DNA of 64,000 nt from Idiomarina piscisalsi (GCF_002211765.1 NZ_CP022133.1:2046001-2110000), one strand, 5' to 3'. Positions 44,761-54,640 are shown, numbered from the stretch's first letter. Notes: generated from the letters alone by a model not told the origin. A program made the numbers and translations.

Positions 44761-46071
44761 TTAAAGTGATTCCAGCGCCCAATTCACATACAGCTCGGTG
44801 CCGGTTTTCAGTGCATCTTCGTCCGCATAGAAGTAAGGCGAGTGGTTGCTCGGCTCTTTGCTCATGTCGCGCTCAGGTGGCGTAACACCCAAAAAGACAA
44901 ACATTCCGGGCACTTCCAGTGCATAGTAGGAGAAGTCTTCTGCGCCTGTCACCAGAGGCACTTCCTTCACTTTGTCAGCACCGGCAATGGCTTTTGTTAT
45001 GGGCAGCATTTGCTCGACCAGTTCCGGATCGTTCTTCGTGACCGGGTAGCCTAAGTCAACGTGTACGTGCGCTTCAGCACCGTTAGCTTCGGCTGTTTTC
45101 TCTGCGGTGTGCTTTAACTTCGCGTGAATGTCGCGGCGAATGTCCATGTCAAAGTTGCGGATGGTGCCAATAAGGGTGACATCGTCCGGAATGATATTAT
45201 TGCGCACGCCACCTTCGACAATACCAAACGACAGCACCGCAGGCGCTTTAGTGATGTTGGTTTGGCGACTAATAATGGTTTGTGCGTTATTAATAATTTG
45301 CGCAGAGGTGACGATTGGGTCAACGCCCCCCCACGGCGTGGACCCGTGCGTTTGTTTACCTTTAACGGTAATTTCAAACTGGTCAGACGATGCCATGAGT
45401 GGCCCTTTGCGGTAGCCAACATGACCTGTCGGGAAACCGGCCCAAACGTGAATACCGAATACTTTCTCAGGCTTACTCTCGGCAATAAGGTCGCCAAACA
45501 AGCCTTCTTTTAGCATCAGTTCCGCACCACCGTCTTCACCTTCTGGCGCGCCCTCTTCGGCCGGCTGAAAGATAAACATAACGTTACCGGCCAACTGGTC
45601 TTTCATTTCTGCCAGCTTTGTTGCGGCGCCCATGAGCATAGCCACATGAGTATCGTGGCCACACGCGTGCATGACGCCCACTTCATTGCCCCGGTATTCC
45701 GAGGTTACGGTCGACTTGAAAGGGACATCAGTTTTTTCCGTTACCGGCAAGGCGTCCATATCGGCACGAAGTGCAATGGTCGGCCCCGACTTCCCTCCTT
45801 TTAACAACCCAACAACGCCAGTATGAGCAACGCCTGTTGCGACCTCCATGCCCAGCGAGCGTAGGTGTTTTTCCACCATTTTCGCGGTTTCAAACTCTCG
45901 GTTACTGAGCTCTGGGTTCGCATGAATATGACGGCGCCATTCAATGACTTGCTGCTCGAGGTCATTGCTGACGGTAATTGGCGACTGCTGCGCCAGGGCT
46001 TGACCCGGCAATGACAGTGCCCCCAAGGTGGCGCTACTGGCCAACAATAAACTGATAGCAAGCTTTTTCAT
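44761..46071 (-). CDS. exported M20-family amidohydrolase/carboxypeptidase
   Basis: 436 residues from the ATG at 46069-46071, chosen for the AGGAG six bases upstream and the signal peptide that follows (KKLAISLLLASSATLGALSLPGQALA). The open frame extends further upstream but lacks both. The M20D signature is present: RRHIHANPELSNREFETAKMV, ALRADMDALPV, HACGHDTHVAMLMGAA (metal-binding Cys and His) and FQPAEEG. Members hydrolyse amide-bonded N-acyl or indoleacetyl amino acids or aminobenzoyl-glutamate; here it is periplasmic or secreted, in keeping with a peptide-eating lifestyle. Substrate unknown. Confidence 0.88.
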   Translation of the reverse strand: MKKLAISLLLASSATLGALSLPGQALAQQSPITVSNDLEQQVIEWRRHIHANPELSNREFETAKMVEKHLRSLGMEVATGVAHTGVVGLLKGGKSGPTIALRADMDALPVTEKTDVPFKSTVTSEYRGNEVGVMHACGHDTHVAMLMGAATKLAEMKDQLAGNVMFIFQPAEEGAPEGEDGGAELMLKEGLFGDLIAESKPEKVFGIHVWAGFPTGHVGYRKGPLMASSDQFEITVKGKQTHGSTPWGGVDPIVTSAQIINNAQTIISRQTNITKAPAVLSFGIVEGGVRNNIIPDDVTLIGTIRNFDMDIRRDIHAKLKHTAEKTAEANGAEAHVHVDLGYPVTKNDPELVEQMLPITKAIAGADKVKEVPLVTGAEDFSYYALEVPGMFVFLGVTPPERDMSKEPSNHSPYFYADEDALKTGTELYVNWALESL

Positions 46072-46162
46072 AATGCTCTCCTGTGCCCCCGAGTTGCCTT
46101 CGGTAAACCCGGGCGGATGGTTGTTCTGGTACTGGGTAATATCCTGCGCTAAAATCGCCGCC

Positions 46163-46639
46163 ATGACAACCGATGAAATTTACATGCAGCGAGCGCTCGA
46201 GCTTGCCGAAAAAGCCCAACAAGCGGACGAAGTGCCGGTTGGCGCGGTATTAGTGCTAAACGACAAGATTGTTGGCGAAGGCTACAATCAAGTCATTAGC
46301 TTATCCGACCCGTCAGCTCATGCGGAAGCACAAGCCATTCGTGCCGCTGGGCAGGCTATTGAAAACTATCGGTTAGTCGACTCCACTCTATACGTTACGT
46401 TAGAGCCTTGTGCGATGTGCGCCGGGCTTATTACTCACGCCCGGGTTAAGCGCTTAGTGTTTGGCGCCAGCGACCCGCGAACCGGCGCAACGGGCACCGC
46501 TATTGAGGTGTTGAACCATGCCTCAATGAATCACAAAGTAGACATTGAAGGTGGTGTTTTGGCGGACGAATGTGGCGACATTCTGCGCCGTTTTTTCCGC
46601 GCACGTCGCAAGTCCGCCGCCAAACCGTCCAATTCTTAA
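46163..46639 (+). CDS. tadA: tRNA-specific adenosine deaminase
   Basis: 158 residues from ATG 46163. Converts adenosine 34 of tRNA-Arg(ACG) to inosine; essential in most bacteria. Visible: His53-Ala-Glu55 in SAHAEAQAI (zinc ligand and proton shuttle) and Pro82-Cys83-x-x-Cys86 in EPCAMCAGLI; DPRTGATGT follows. Length is close to E. coli TadA (167). A longer reading frame starts at 46028 but overlaps the divergent amidohydrolase gene. The next gene downstream is convergent, with one intervening base between stops. Confidence 0.94.
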   Translation: MTTDEIYMQRALELAEKAQQADEVPVGAVLVLNDKIVGEGYNQVISLSDPSAHAEAQAIRAAGQAIENYRLVDSTLYVTLEPCAMCAGLITHARVKRLVFGASDPRTGATGTAIEVLNHASMNHKVDIEGGVLADECGDILRRFFRARRKSAAKPSNS

Positions 46640-46640
46640 A

Positions 46641-48029
46641 TTACATTAACAGCCCCGTGACGGCGTACGCCAAGGTTGCGCCTACGCCCGCTAATAATGC
46701 GTACGGCAGCTGTGTTCTAACATGGTCAATATGCTCGACGCCTGACGCCATAGACGCAATAATGGTGGTATCTGATATGGGCGATGCGTGGTCTCCGAAA
46801 ATACCGCCGGAAATGGCAGCTGCAATAAATGGTGCGGGCGGCAAACCAAGCGTCATCGCCAGAGGGATAGCCAGCGGCAACATAATGGCAAACGTGCCCC
46901 AGCTTGAACCGATAGAAAAACCGGTAATCGCCGACAATACAAAAATAAGCGGCAAGAGCATCCACAGTGACACCGAACCGTCGAGCACCGATGCCAGGAA
47001 CTGACCCGTACCTAAGTCTCGAGTCAGTCCGCCAAGCGCGATTGATAGCCATAAAATGACCGCCAGCGGCAGTATATTCCAGGCCCCTTTGAGAAGGTAC
47101 TCAGCAATATCTTTTAAATTCACCGGTTGCGTCAGCAGTGTGCCAATACTCGCGATGCCGAGTGCAATGTAGATGGCAATGAAGACACTCAACGTGCCGT
47201 CACCTTCAACCAAGACGCCGTCCCCGGTCACCAGCAACATAACCGGCACCATAACCACTAACGAAATAAGGCTGGTCAGCACCACCGCCGTTCCTTTACC
47301 AAAGCTGACGGTTTCATCGGGGCCATCGCCCCAAGTGTTTTTCGAGACTTGGTCGGGCACCGCATTTTTCTCAAAGGTTTTCATTGGCCCGATATTCCAG
47401 TCGAACAGAGCGACAAAAAGCGCCAGCAAAACCGCAAATAGGGCGTAGAAATTAAAGGCTATAGACTGAATGAACACCATTAGCGGCTGTTCAACACCCT
47501 GCTTTGAAATCAGCGTTAAGTTAAATGCGCCCCAGGCATTGAGTGGGATAAGAATACAAATGGCCGCGCAGGTCGAGTCAACAATATAGGCAAGTTTCTC
47601 GCGAGAGATACCCAGCCGATCATAAATAGGTCGGGAGGTAGTGCCTGAAATCATAATGGTGACGTTAGACTCAATAAACACAATAACGCCAAGTACCCAG
47701 GTCATAAAACGTGCCCGGCGCTTGCTTTCTATCCATTGCTTGCGCTCGAGTTTGAGAACGAATTGTTTAAATGTACCGCCCTTTTCCAAAACACCAAATA
47801 ACGCACCAATACCCAGCGTGAAAAACCACACCAGCATATTGCCGGGGTCTACGAGGGTTTCCCAGGTGCTGTCGAGCGTGCCATAGGCAATGCTTTCCGG
47901 AGCCGGCCAAAACAACAGAACATTCGCCAGAATGATACCGCCAATAAGGGCTAACAACACTTTTCGGGTAATAATGGCAAAGATGATTGCCAGCAAGGAA
48001 GGTAAAAGGCTCGTCCAGCTCAGTTCCAT
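46641..48029 (-). CDS. nhaC: NhaC-family Na+/H+ antiporter
   Basis: 462 residues with about twelve hydrophobic helices. The family pattern includes VFFTLGIGALFGVLEKGGTFKQF, RFMTWVLGVIVFIESNVTIMISGTTSRPI, STCAAICILIPLNAWGAFN and GFSIGSSWGTFAIMLPLAI, the last being a conserved transmembrane core. It exchanges Na+ for H+ at the inner membrane, which fits a marine organism and the Dab system upstream. Divergent from nothing; it follows the second Oar-like receptor on the same strand behind a terminator. The exact substrate, including possible lactate/malate coupling (MleN branch), is not settled. Confidence 0.85.
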   Translation of the reverse strand: MELSWTSLLPSLLAIIFAIITRKVLLALIGGIILANVLLFWPAPESIAYGTLDSTWETLVDPGNMLVWFFTLGIGALFGVLEKGGTFKQFVLKLERKQWIESKRRARFMTWVLGVIVFIESNVTIMISGTTSRPIYDRLGISREKLAYIVDSTCAAICILIPLNAWGAFNLTLISKQGVEQPLMVFIQSIAFNFYALFAVLLALFVALFDWNIGPMKTFEKNAVPDQVSKNTWGDGPDETVSFGKGTAVVLTSLISLVVMVPVMLLVTGDGVLVEGDGTLSVFIAIYIALGIASIGTLLTQPVNLKDIAEYLLKGAWNILPLAVILWLSIALGGLTRDLGTGQFLASVLDGSVSLWMLLPLIFVLSAITGFSIGSSWGTFAIMLPLAIPLAMTLGLPPAPFIAAAISGGIFGDHASPISDTTIIASMASGVEHIDHVRTQLPYALLAGVGATLAYAVTGLLM

Positions 48030-48065
48030 TTGGATACGTTAGGTTGTGTTTGATACTGGGAGGTT

Positions 48066-48107
48066 AAAATAATAAACCGCCGCGGGCAATACCAACGGCG
48101 GCTTATT
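48066..48107 (-). terminator. intrinsic terminator after the second Oar-like gene
   Basis: On the minus strand AAGCCGCCG (48104-48096) pairs with CGGCGGTTT (48082-48074), followed by a T-rich ATTATTTT. It lies about 55 bases after the Oar-like gene stop, beyond REP copy D, and 37 bases before the nhaC start. Confidence 0.7.
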
Positions 48108-48128
48108 CGTTTGCTCTTATCCTGAGCC

Positions 48129-48152
48129 GCAGCCTGATGCTATTGCATCAGG
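48129..48152 (+). repeat. REP-like palindrome, copy D (compensated variant)
   Basis: GCAG head (48129-48132; GTAG in the other copies), then CCTGATGC and GCATCAGG around TATT. Compared with copies A-C and E the stem differs at two positions on each side, and both changes are paired (C-to-T with G-to-A, and T-to-C with A-to-G), so the hairpin is preserved. It begins 8 bases beyond the stop of the second Oar-like gene. Confidence 0.8.
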
Positions 48153-48160
48153 TCCGGTGT

Positions 48161-51100
48161 TTAGAACTTATATTCAACACCTAAACGCACAGACCATAGT
48201 GACGGCGCACCGGCACGAGCTTGTACGTTGCTCACATCACGGAATGAGTTGAACTGGTACTGACCAGCATCATTGATCTCGACGTCAGCAATAGTAACTG
48301 CTCGTGGGAAGCTTGCTTCGTAAAGCACGCCCCAGTCGTCATTGATCATGTTGCCTAAGTTTTCAATCACGAAGAATGCTGAGGCTTTGTGCCCTTCCAT
48401 GAAGCCTGGCAGTTCTTGCTCTAAGCGCAGGTCAACTTTCGTCCACCACTTACTGTTGAACTCATTACGTGGCGCAATACCACCAGCGTACTTGTTCAAG
48501 CCTGACTCTTCTAGGAACTCAAAGAAGTCAGCAGTCGCAAACGGCGTACCGTCATCTGAACCAACAGCGAAGTTTGGATCATCAATGCCGGTAGGCACAT
48601 ACAGCAAGCTTCGACCTTGATAAGCAACGTCACCAAATGCCCCATCGGTCATCGTATAAGAGAACGGACGACCTTTGTTACGAGTTGCAAATAGCGTAAC
48701 GGTTGTATCGTAGCCATCAAAAAACTCTTTGGTGTAGTTAGCTTTGAACGTAAAGCGGTGTGGAATTTCATAGTTTGACGTTGCCACACCTGGGTTTTGA
48801 GCATTCGCAGTGGCCAGGTTAGTGTAGTTTGAGAACGACACTGAGCTGGTCATTGGGTTAACGTCTTCCGCTTCATTGTAAGCGTAACCTAAGGTCCAAT
48901 CTAAGCCGAAGTCGTGCGACTTGTTTAATGCTAAAGATAACGTAGTTTGAGAACCTGAGTCTCCATCCACATTGGTTAGCATAAAGTCGTCGCCTTGATC
49001 ACGTCCGTCAGTCGACATTTCGTTGAATATTGGACGACCGTCCGGCGCTGTACCCACTTGCTCAAGGCCTAAGTTATAAATGACAGCGGCATCTTTCTTA
49101 TCGGTATACAAGAAGTCGGCCATCAAGATATAGTCATCAGGCAATGTGAACGTCGCACCTAAGGCGTATTTCCACTCTTTCGGTAGTTCGAAGTTAGGAT
49201 CCATCGTATTAATTGGTCCCTGACCACCGGCATTGGCTACCTCGTCAAACATTCCCTGAGGAATATCGTAAATTGGGTTGCCCTCACCAGTATGCGGCAC
49301 ATCGAACAAAGATTGCCCAGAGAAATCACGGAAGGCTTGATACTGAGTCACACCATTATTCGAGTAATTGTTAGAAATCCAAACGTTCGGGTTACCGCCT
49401 GAGTACAGTCCAATACCACCACGTACTTCAATGTCAGGATTCACAAACCAGTTAAAACCAAAGCGCGGCTGCAGTAAGTCCTGATCACCCATATTTTGCT
49501 GATTTGAGAAGCCATAAAGCTCTTCATTGAGCGGGTTATACGTTGGGTAATCATCACTTGTGTACCAGTCGTAACGCAAACCATAAGTGAACGTAATATC
49601 CATTGGCGCATAATAATATTCGTCCTGGATATAAGCGGTATTCACTGCATAAGCAAACTCGGCAGCTGCGTCTTGAGGATTATTAGTACCTGCTGCGCTT
49701 TCATAAATTGCCGCGTAAGGTGTTCCTGCCTCAAAATCGTCGATGGAACCAAAGCGATACTCACCTTCGGCTTCCTGTACGAATAAGTTGAAAACGTCAT
49801 ACTCTTCACGCTCAATACCCGCAGAAATAATATGGTCACCTAACAAGTAGGTACCCTTCATTTTAAAGAAGGTCGTATCGTACTTGAGTTTATTCGCGTG
49901 GCGAGAGTCGTCTGCGCCTAAGTAAACCGTTGCATCGTTAACAGCGATTTGTACTTCACCGAAGTCGGTTCCACCAAGAGGGCTAACACGCGCATCCAGC
50001 TCTGAATAACCAACACGCACTTCACTTGAGAAGTTATCACTCCAGTCTGAATATAGCTCACCGACATAAGATGTGAACTTGGAGCCACGCTCATAGAAGT
50101 GATTAGAGAACTCGAGCTCATCGGAGTCACCATCAGATTCAGCGATCGAGTAACCATCGTTATAGTTGTACGTCAATGACGCACGGTGAGCATCACTAAT
50201 ATACCAATCTAACTTGGCTAAGAACTTTTCGTCTTCAACCGGCAAGCTGGATGGGAAGCCGCCAGGGTTGTAGCCATAGATATCCTGAGCAATTGTCGCA
50301 ATACGTTCTACATCGGCATTCGTTACACCTACAACTTCAGTGGCCGCACCCGATCCTTCCGGACCACGGTCAAAAGTATCTGATCCTTCAAGTTTCTCGT
50401 AAGACGTAAAGAAGAACAGTTTGTCTTCAAGGATTGCGCCACCAAGATTGAAGCCATAACGCTTTTCACTGAAGTCACCGACATTGATTTTGTCGCCTTC
50501 TAGCTCGTCACCCTGCAATGAGTCATTGGTGTAGTCATAGAAAACGCCGCCAAACATTTCGTTGTCACCGGACTTAGTTACCGCGTTGATATTGCAAGCG
50601 GTGAAGCCACCATACTGAACATCAAATGGTGCGAACTCTACGGCCACCTGTTCAATAGCGTCGTAAGAAAACGGCATGCGTTCTGTTGGGTAACCGCTGC
50701 TGTTTAGGCCGAAGTTGTCGTTCATACGAACGCCATCTACCGTTAAGCTGTTAAAGCGCGGGTTAGCGCCGCCACACTGAATGTCGCCAGCATTGGTTTC
50801 ATTGATATAGATACGCGGGTCAATACGGACAACGTCTTTCAAGTCACGGTTGGCTGACGGTGCATTCTCTAAGTCTTCTAAATTGAAGTTAGCCGCGGGG
50901 CTATTACTGCCGTAAAGCGCGTTGCTGGTCATGGTTCCTGTCACGCTCAGGGTTTCCATGACTTCTTGTTCTAAACGCACGTTGACATTCTGCGAGTCAC
51001 CGAGTGTCAGGTAAACATCTTCGACTACCTGGTTTCTACCTTCAGGGCCTTCTACAACGATAGTGTATGGACCGCCTACTGGCATACCGCGTGACGAGAA

Positions 51101-51307
51101 TGTTCCTTGTTCGTTCGAGCGTAACGTTTTCACACTACCTGTGCGCTCGTCACGAATTTGGATAGTCGCACCAGACACCATTTGACCCGATTCAGTCGTT
51201 ACGACACCACGAATGCTGGATGATGTTTCCTGAGCGATAGCAGCACCACTAAGGCCCATAGCAATAGCAGCCGCAAGAGCTGTACGCTTGAAAGTCGCGT
51301 TAAACAT
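48161..51307 (-). CDS. Oar-like TonB-dependent outer-membrane receptor
   Basis: 1048 residues. A signal peptide (1-25, ending GAAIAQ) is followed by a carboxypeptidase-regulatory-like beta-sandwich (RGVVTTESGQMVSGATIQIRD, near 34-54), a plug domain (AVTKSGDNEMFGGVFYDYTND), and a large beta-barrel ending EYKF. Oar-type proteins import peptides or other large nutrients with TonB energy. It is closely similar to the gene at 51428-54640 in order and in motifs (NRDLKDVVRIDP, GGDPRMNSITVDGIGQNDDFG-like blocks), a tandem pair. A terminator and a 21-bp palindrome lie upstream, so it has its own promoter. Confidence 0.88.
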   Translation of the reverse strand: MFNATFKRTALAAAIAMGLSGAAIAQETSSSIRGVVTTESGQMVSGATIQIRDERTGSVKTLRSNEQGTFSSRGMPVGGPYTIVVEGPEGRNQVVEDVYLTLGDSQNVNVRLEQEVMETLSVTGTMTSNALYGSNSPAANFNLEDLENAPSANRDLKDVVRIDPRIYINETNAGDIQCGGANPRFNSLTVDGVRMNDNFGLNSSGYPTERMPFSYDAIEQVAVEFAPFDVQYGGFTACNINAVTKSGDNEMFGGVFYDYTNDSLQGDELEGDKINVGDFSEKRYGFNLGGAILEDKLFFFTSYEKLEGSDTFDRGPEGSGAATEVVGVTNADVERIATIAQDIYGYNPGGFPSSLPVEDEKFLAKLDWYISDAHRASLTYNYNDGYSIAESDGDSDELEFSNHFYERGSKFTSYVGELYSDWSDNFSSEVRVGYSELDARVSPLGGTDFGEVQIAVNDATVYLGADDSRHANKLKYDTTFFKMKGTYLLGDHIISAGIEREEYDVFNLFVQEAEGEYRFGSIDDFEAGTPYAAIYESAAGTNNPQDAAAEFAYAVNTAYIQDEYYYAPMDITFTYGLRYDWYTSDDYPTYNPLNEELYGFSNQQNMGDQDLLQPRFGFNWFVNPDIEVRGGIGLYSGGNPNVWISNNYSNNGVTQYQAFRDFSGQSLFDVPHTGEGNPIYDIPQGMFDEVANAGGQGPINTMDPNFELPKEWKYALGATFTLPDDYILMADFLYTDKKDAAVIYNLGLEQVGTAPDGRPIFNEMSTDGRDQGDDFMLTNVDGDSGSQTTLSLALNKSHDFGLDWTLGYAYNEAEDVNPMTSSVSFSNYTNLATANAQNPGVATSNYEIPHRFTFKANYTKEFFDGYDTTVTLFATRNKGRPFSYTMTDGAFGDVAYQGRSLLYVPTGIDDPNFAVGSDDGTPFATADFFEFLEESGLNKYAGGIAPRNEFNSKWWTKVDLRLEQELPGFMEGHKASAFFVIENLGNMINDDWGVLYEASFPRAVTIADVEINDAGQYQFNSFRDVSNVQARAGAPSLWSVRLGVEYKF

Positions 51308-51371
51308 AGTTTGTTCTTCCCAGTTTTATTTTGGCTTTAAACACAAATAAGGGTATAGCTCATTTGTGACA

Positions 51372-51392
51372 TTTGTGTGAAATTCACACAAA
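51372..51392. promoter_or_regulatory. 21-bp perfect palindrome upstream of the second Oar-like gene
   Basis: TTTGTGTGAA and TTCACACAAA are exact reverse complements around one central A. It lies 65 bases upstream of the receptor ATG and directly beside the terminator of the preceding gene. Its size and symmetry suggest an operator for a dimeric regulator. The TGTGA/TCACA half-sites resemble CRP boxes but are only 3 bases apart rather than 6. Confidence 0.55.
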
Positions 51393-51419
51393 AAAAAGCC
51401 CCGCAACAATGTGCGAGGC
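51390..51419 (-). terminator. intrinsic terminator after the first Oar-like gene
   Basis: On the minus strand GCCTCGCA (51419-51412) pairs with TGCGGGGC (51405-51398) around CATTGT, with one G-U pair, followed by a T tract at 51397-51390. It follows the stop of the 1070-residue receptor by 9 bases. Confidence 0.85.
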
Positions 51420-51427
51420 CTTTCGTT

Positions 51428-54400
51428 TTAGAAGGTATAACGGATACCTAACTTAGCACTCCAAGAGGAGCTGTTGAGATCAACGGTGCTATAGTTATTC
51501 GGATAATAGCCATTGTAGACCGAATCAATTTGGTACTTACCGTCATCGCTAAGACCGCCAAAGTCATAAAGTGAAACTTGAGGATAAGTTAGGCGACGCT
51601 CAACTCCCCAGTCATCGTTCAGCAGGTTAGCCAGGTTTGCGATAGTAAGGTATAAAACCCCTTTGTGCCCGTCCATAAAGCCAGGTACCTCCTGTTGAAT
51701 GCTCAAATCCAAGCTAGTTACCCATGGCTGGTTATGTGAGTTACGGTCAAGAATATAACCCTCATCGCCATACGAGATCCCTGCGTTATCAAGTAGCATT
51801 TTTACTTCATCCCAACTGATTGAGTTATCCCAATCAACATTTGGATCATCTGCACCTGATGGAATATAAGGTAAGTAAGCTGACTGAGTGTACATACCTT
51901 CAAAGGCAGTATCGCCAAAGTCTCCGTCTTCGAAAAAGCCCATAACATAGCTAAATGGACGACCTGAACGACGCTCATAGTATAAGTTAAAGCGCGTTTC
52001 GTAGTCAGCGAAGAACTCTTTCTTATAGCCTAAGGTAATTTTCAGACTGTGTTCAGTTTCAAAGTTACCGGTTGCAGTAAAGGCTTGATTACGGCTTTTA
52101 GCAACATAGTGCTTATAGTTACTCGCCGCCTGAGACGAAGAGCCCGCGCCATTATCTTCAACATCCTGATAGGTATAGCTCGCCGTAAAGCTTAAGCCGT
52201 TTTCCCACTGCTTAGCCAAAGACTGAGAGAAAATAAACGCACGTCCGTCTTCTGGCGCATTGGTTAACATGATGTCATAGTTCTGAGCACGATCACCTTC
52301 ATAACGAGATTCGTAGATAATACGCTCGCCATCGGCTGCTCTTCCCGCTTCTTGTATCGCCGTGTTATACCAAACCGGTTGGTCTTCAATACGTTTGTAC
52401 ATCAGTGACGTAGTGGCATTGAACATGTCACCTAAGTAAGGAATATCCAACTCATAGTCTAGAGCCAGTTGAGCTCGCCAGTCACTTGGCAACTCAAAGT
52501 TTGGATCGGTGTAGTTTGTGCTACCGTTGCCTTGCGTCATTGAGTCTTGGATTTCCTGCGGTACGCTGTCAAATCCGCTTACAGTATTATTTTCATAATA
52601 GTCCGCAATAACGCTCGCCGGCGCCTGAACAAGAGTCACACCGTCTTTAGTGAACGGGTTTGTGTACCAAACATTTGGCACGCCGCCGTAGAAGCGGCCA
52701 AGGCCACCACGAACAACCAAACTGCTATCGGTGTAATATTTAAAGCTCACGCGAGGCAGGAAGATATCCAAACCGTCCAGGTTCTCCTGGTTGGTCATGC
52801 CGTTATACGCTTCCTGGAAGTTTTCATTCAGCGTCGGCGTGTCACTAGAGCTTAAACGCTCATAGCGTAGGCCTGCATTAATCTCCAAGTTTGGTGTTGC
52901 GTAGAAAGTATCCCCCGCGTATAGCGCTAAAGTTGTTCTTTCAACTTCATAAGCCGCATCTTCCGGGTTATTGGTGTAAGCATTCTGGTAATCAAAGTCC
53001 CAGTTGCCATTATAGTTCCCAACAATACCGTTTTCGAAACCATAAAAGTTATCGAACTCCCAGGTTCCCAGCGAATCAGGTACGAACTTGTTGTACAAGC
53101 TAAGCTGTTCAATTTGCGTACCAAACACCAGCTCATGCTCGCCCATAAGATAAGTAGCATCTAGATTGAACGTTAAATTATCGTTCTTAGCTACATTTGA
53201 GTGACGGTAACGGTCAGTACCGAAAGCAAAAGAAGGACCACGGAAATACTGGTCAACAGTTACCGCACCAAGATTAGAGTTCGTTAAAGAGTTTGCTTCA
53301 ACGTCTTTGTAGGTCAATCCTATTTCTGTAATGAAGCTTGCTGACCAGTCACTGTATAAACGCGCACTCACGTTATTCATACGAGTGTGATAGGTGTAGC
53401 GTCTTGAAGCCAGAGAAATGTAATCACCGCCGGTTGCAAAATTGCGTTCGTCGGCATTGTCCTGCCACTGATAAGTTAAGTCGAAACGGTGGTCCTGATT
53501 CACGTTCCAGCTTAATTTAGTTAGCCATTTACGGTCTTTATCTTCTGGGTTGCCACCTAAAGAGTCAGTTAAACCATACTGCTCATCTAGAATACGAAGA
53601 AATTCATTGTAGTCAGATTCAGAGATGACAAATTCATTCGTCGCCCCGCTTCCTTCAAACCCGTAATCCAACTCAATTTCATTACTCCACTCTTCATAAC
53701 TCGTGAAGAAGAATAATTGGTCTTCAATAATTGGACCACCAAACGACAGACCAAAAGTAGAGATAGTTTCATTTGGCTCAACTTTGTCGGTGCTGTAAGT
53801 GCGGTAGCCGTTTTCATCCAGCTCGCCATAATTTTCACGAATTGCGTTCACATCGCCTTCAAGCTCAGGGCTTGAGTACTCGTAGAAAAGCTCACCCTCG
53901 AATTCGTTGGTACCCGACTTAGTTACCGCATTAATAGTACCGCCCGAGAAATCGCCTTTTTTTACTGAGAATGGAGCAGCATCTACTGAAATTTGTTCAA
54001 TAGCACTTAAGGCTACTGGAGACTGTTCAGTAGGGTAACCACCGTAGTTCAGGCCGAAGTCGTCATTCTGGCCGATGCCGTCAACAGTGATGCTGTTCAT
54101 ACGAGGATCGCCGCCCGCAATGGTCATTTCACCAGAGCCGTTAATGGTCACTAGCGGATTGATACGCGCAACGTCTTTAAGATCGCGATTCAAGCTTGGC
54201 ATGTTATCGATGGTATCTTCACCAAAACTGCTGCTTGCGCCGCCGCTTTCCATCATTATGGCAGAGCCACTGACAACCAATCGCTCCATGTCCGCTGACT
54301 CTAACTGACGGCTAACACGGAAAGTGTCTCCAAGGTCAAGGTAAACGCCTTCTAAAACGGCGTCGCGGTACTTGTCAGAATCAAGAATAACCTGATAAGG

Positions 54401-54640
54401 ACCACCTACTCGCAGGCCTTTAGCGGAGAAAACACCGTCTTCGTTTGTTGTGAACTCATTAACCGTACCAGTTGGTTGGTGAATGATAACAACTTTGGTA
54501 TTGGCGGCAGGATTACCTTGAGGGCCAGTAATGACACCGCGCATAGATGATGATGTTTCTTGAGCGAAAGCACTTGTCGAGAGTCCCACAGCCAAAGCAA
54601 CAGCTGCAGAAATTCGACTCACCTTGGAGTTCAATTTCAT
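51428..54640 (-). CDS. Oar-like TonB-dependent outer-membrane receptor
   Basis: 1070 residues, paralogue of the downstream receptor. The signal peptide is followed by a carboxypeptidase-regulatory-like domain (RGVITGPQGNPAANTKVVII), a plug region (MPSLNRDLKDVARINPLVTING, GGDPRMNSITVDGIGQNDDFG, INAVTKSGTNEFEGELFYEYSS) and a barrel with alternating aromatic strands ending GIRYTF. AGGA is 8 bases upstream of the ATG. The 384-base region before it (54641-55024) carries the promoter. The substrate is unknown; peptide or glycan uptake is the usual family role. Confidence 0.88.
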   Translation of the reverse strand: MKLNSKVSRISAAVALAVGLSTSAFAQETSSSMRGVITGPQGNPAANTKVVIIHQPTGTVNEFTTNEDGVFSAKGLRVGGPYQVILDSDKYRDAVLEGVYLDLGDTFRVSRQLESADMERLVVSGSAIMMESGGASSSFGEDTIDNMPSLNRDLKDVARINPLVTINGSGEMTIAGGDPRMNSITVDGIGQNDDFGLNYGGYPTEQSPVALSAIEQISVDAAPFSVKKGDFSGGTINAVTKSGTNEFEGELFYEYSSPELEGDVNAIRENYGELDENGYRTYSTDKVEPNETISTFGLSFGGPIIEDQLFFFTSYEEWSNEIELDYGFEGSGATNEFVISESDYNEFLRILDEQYGLTDSLGGNPEDKDRKWLTKLSWNVNQDHRFDLTYQWQDNADERNFATGGDYISLASRRYTYHTRMNNVSARLYSDWSASFITEIGLTYKDVEANSLTNSNLGAVTVDQYFRGPSFAFGTDRYRHSNVAKNDNLTFNLDATYLMGEHELVFGTQIEQLSLYNKFVPDSLGTWEFDNFYGFENGIVGNYNGNWDFDYQNAYTNNPEDAAYEVERTTLALYAGDTFYATPNLEINAGLRYERLSSSDTPTLNENFQEAYNGMTNQENLDGLDIFLPRVSFKYYTDSSLVVRGGLGRFYGGVPNVWYTNPFTKDGVTLVQAPASVIADYYENNTVSGFDSVPQEIQDSMTQGNGSTNYTDPNFELPSDWRAQLALDYELDIPYLGDMFNATTSLMYKRIEDQPVWYNTAIQEAGRAADGERIIYESRYEGDRAQNYDIMLTNAPEDGRAFIFSQSLAKQWENGLSFTASYTYQDVEDNGAGSSSQAASNYKHYVAKSRNQAFTATGNFETEHSLKITLGYKKEFFADYETRFNLYYERRSGRPFSYVMGFFEDGDFGDTAFEGMYTQSAYLPYIPSGADDPNVDWDNSISWDEVKMLLDNAGISYGDEGYILDRNSHNQPWVTSLDLSIQQEVPGFMDGHKGVLYLTIANLANLLNDDWGVERRLTYPQVSLYDFGGLSDDGKYQIDSVYNGYYPNNYSTVDLNSSSWSAKLGIRYTF

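Noticed and set aside
46072..46164. N-terminal extension of the M20 amidohydrolase by 31 residues
   Set aside because: It would overlap tadA and bury the signal peptide; AGGAG at the internal ATG fixes the start.
51372..51392. CRP binding site
   Set aside because: Half-sites TGTGA and TCACA are present but separated by 3 bases instead of 6, so a standard CRP dimer should not fit.
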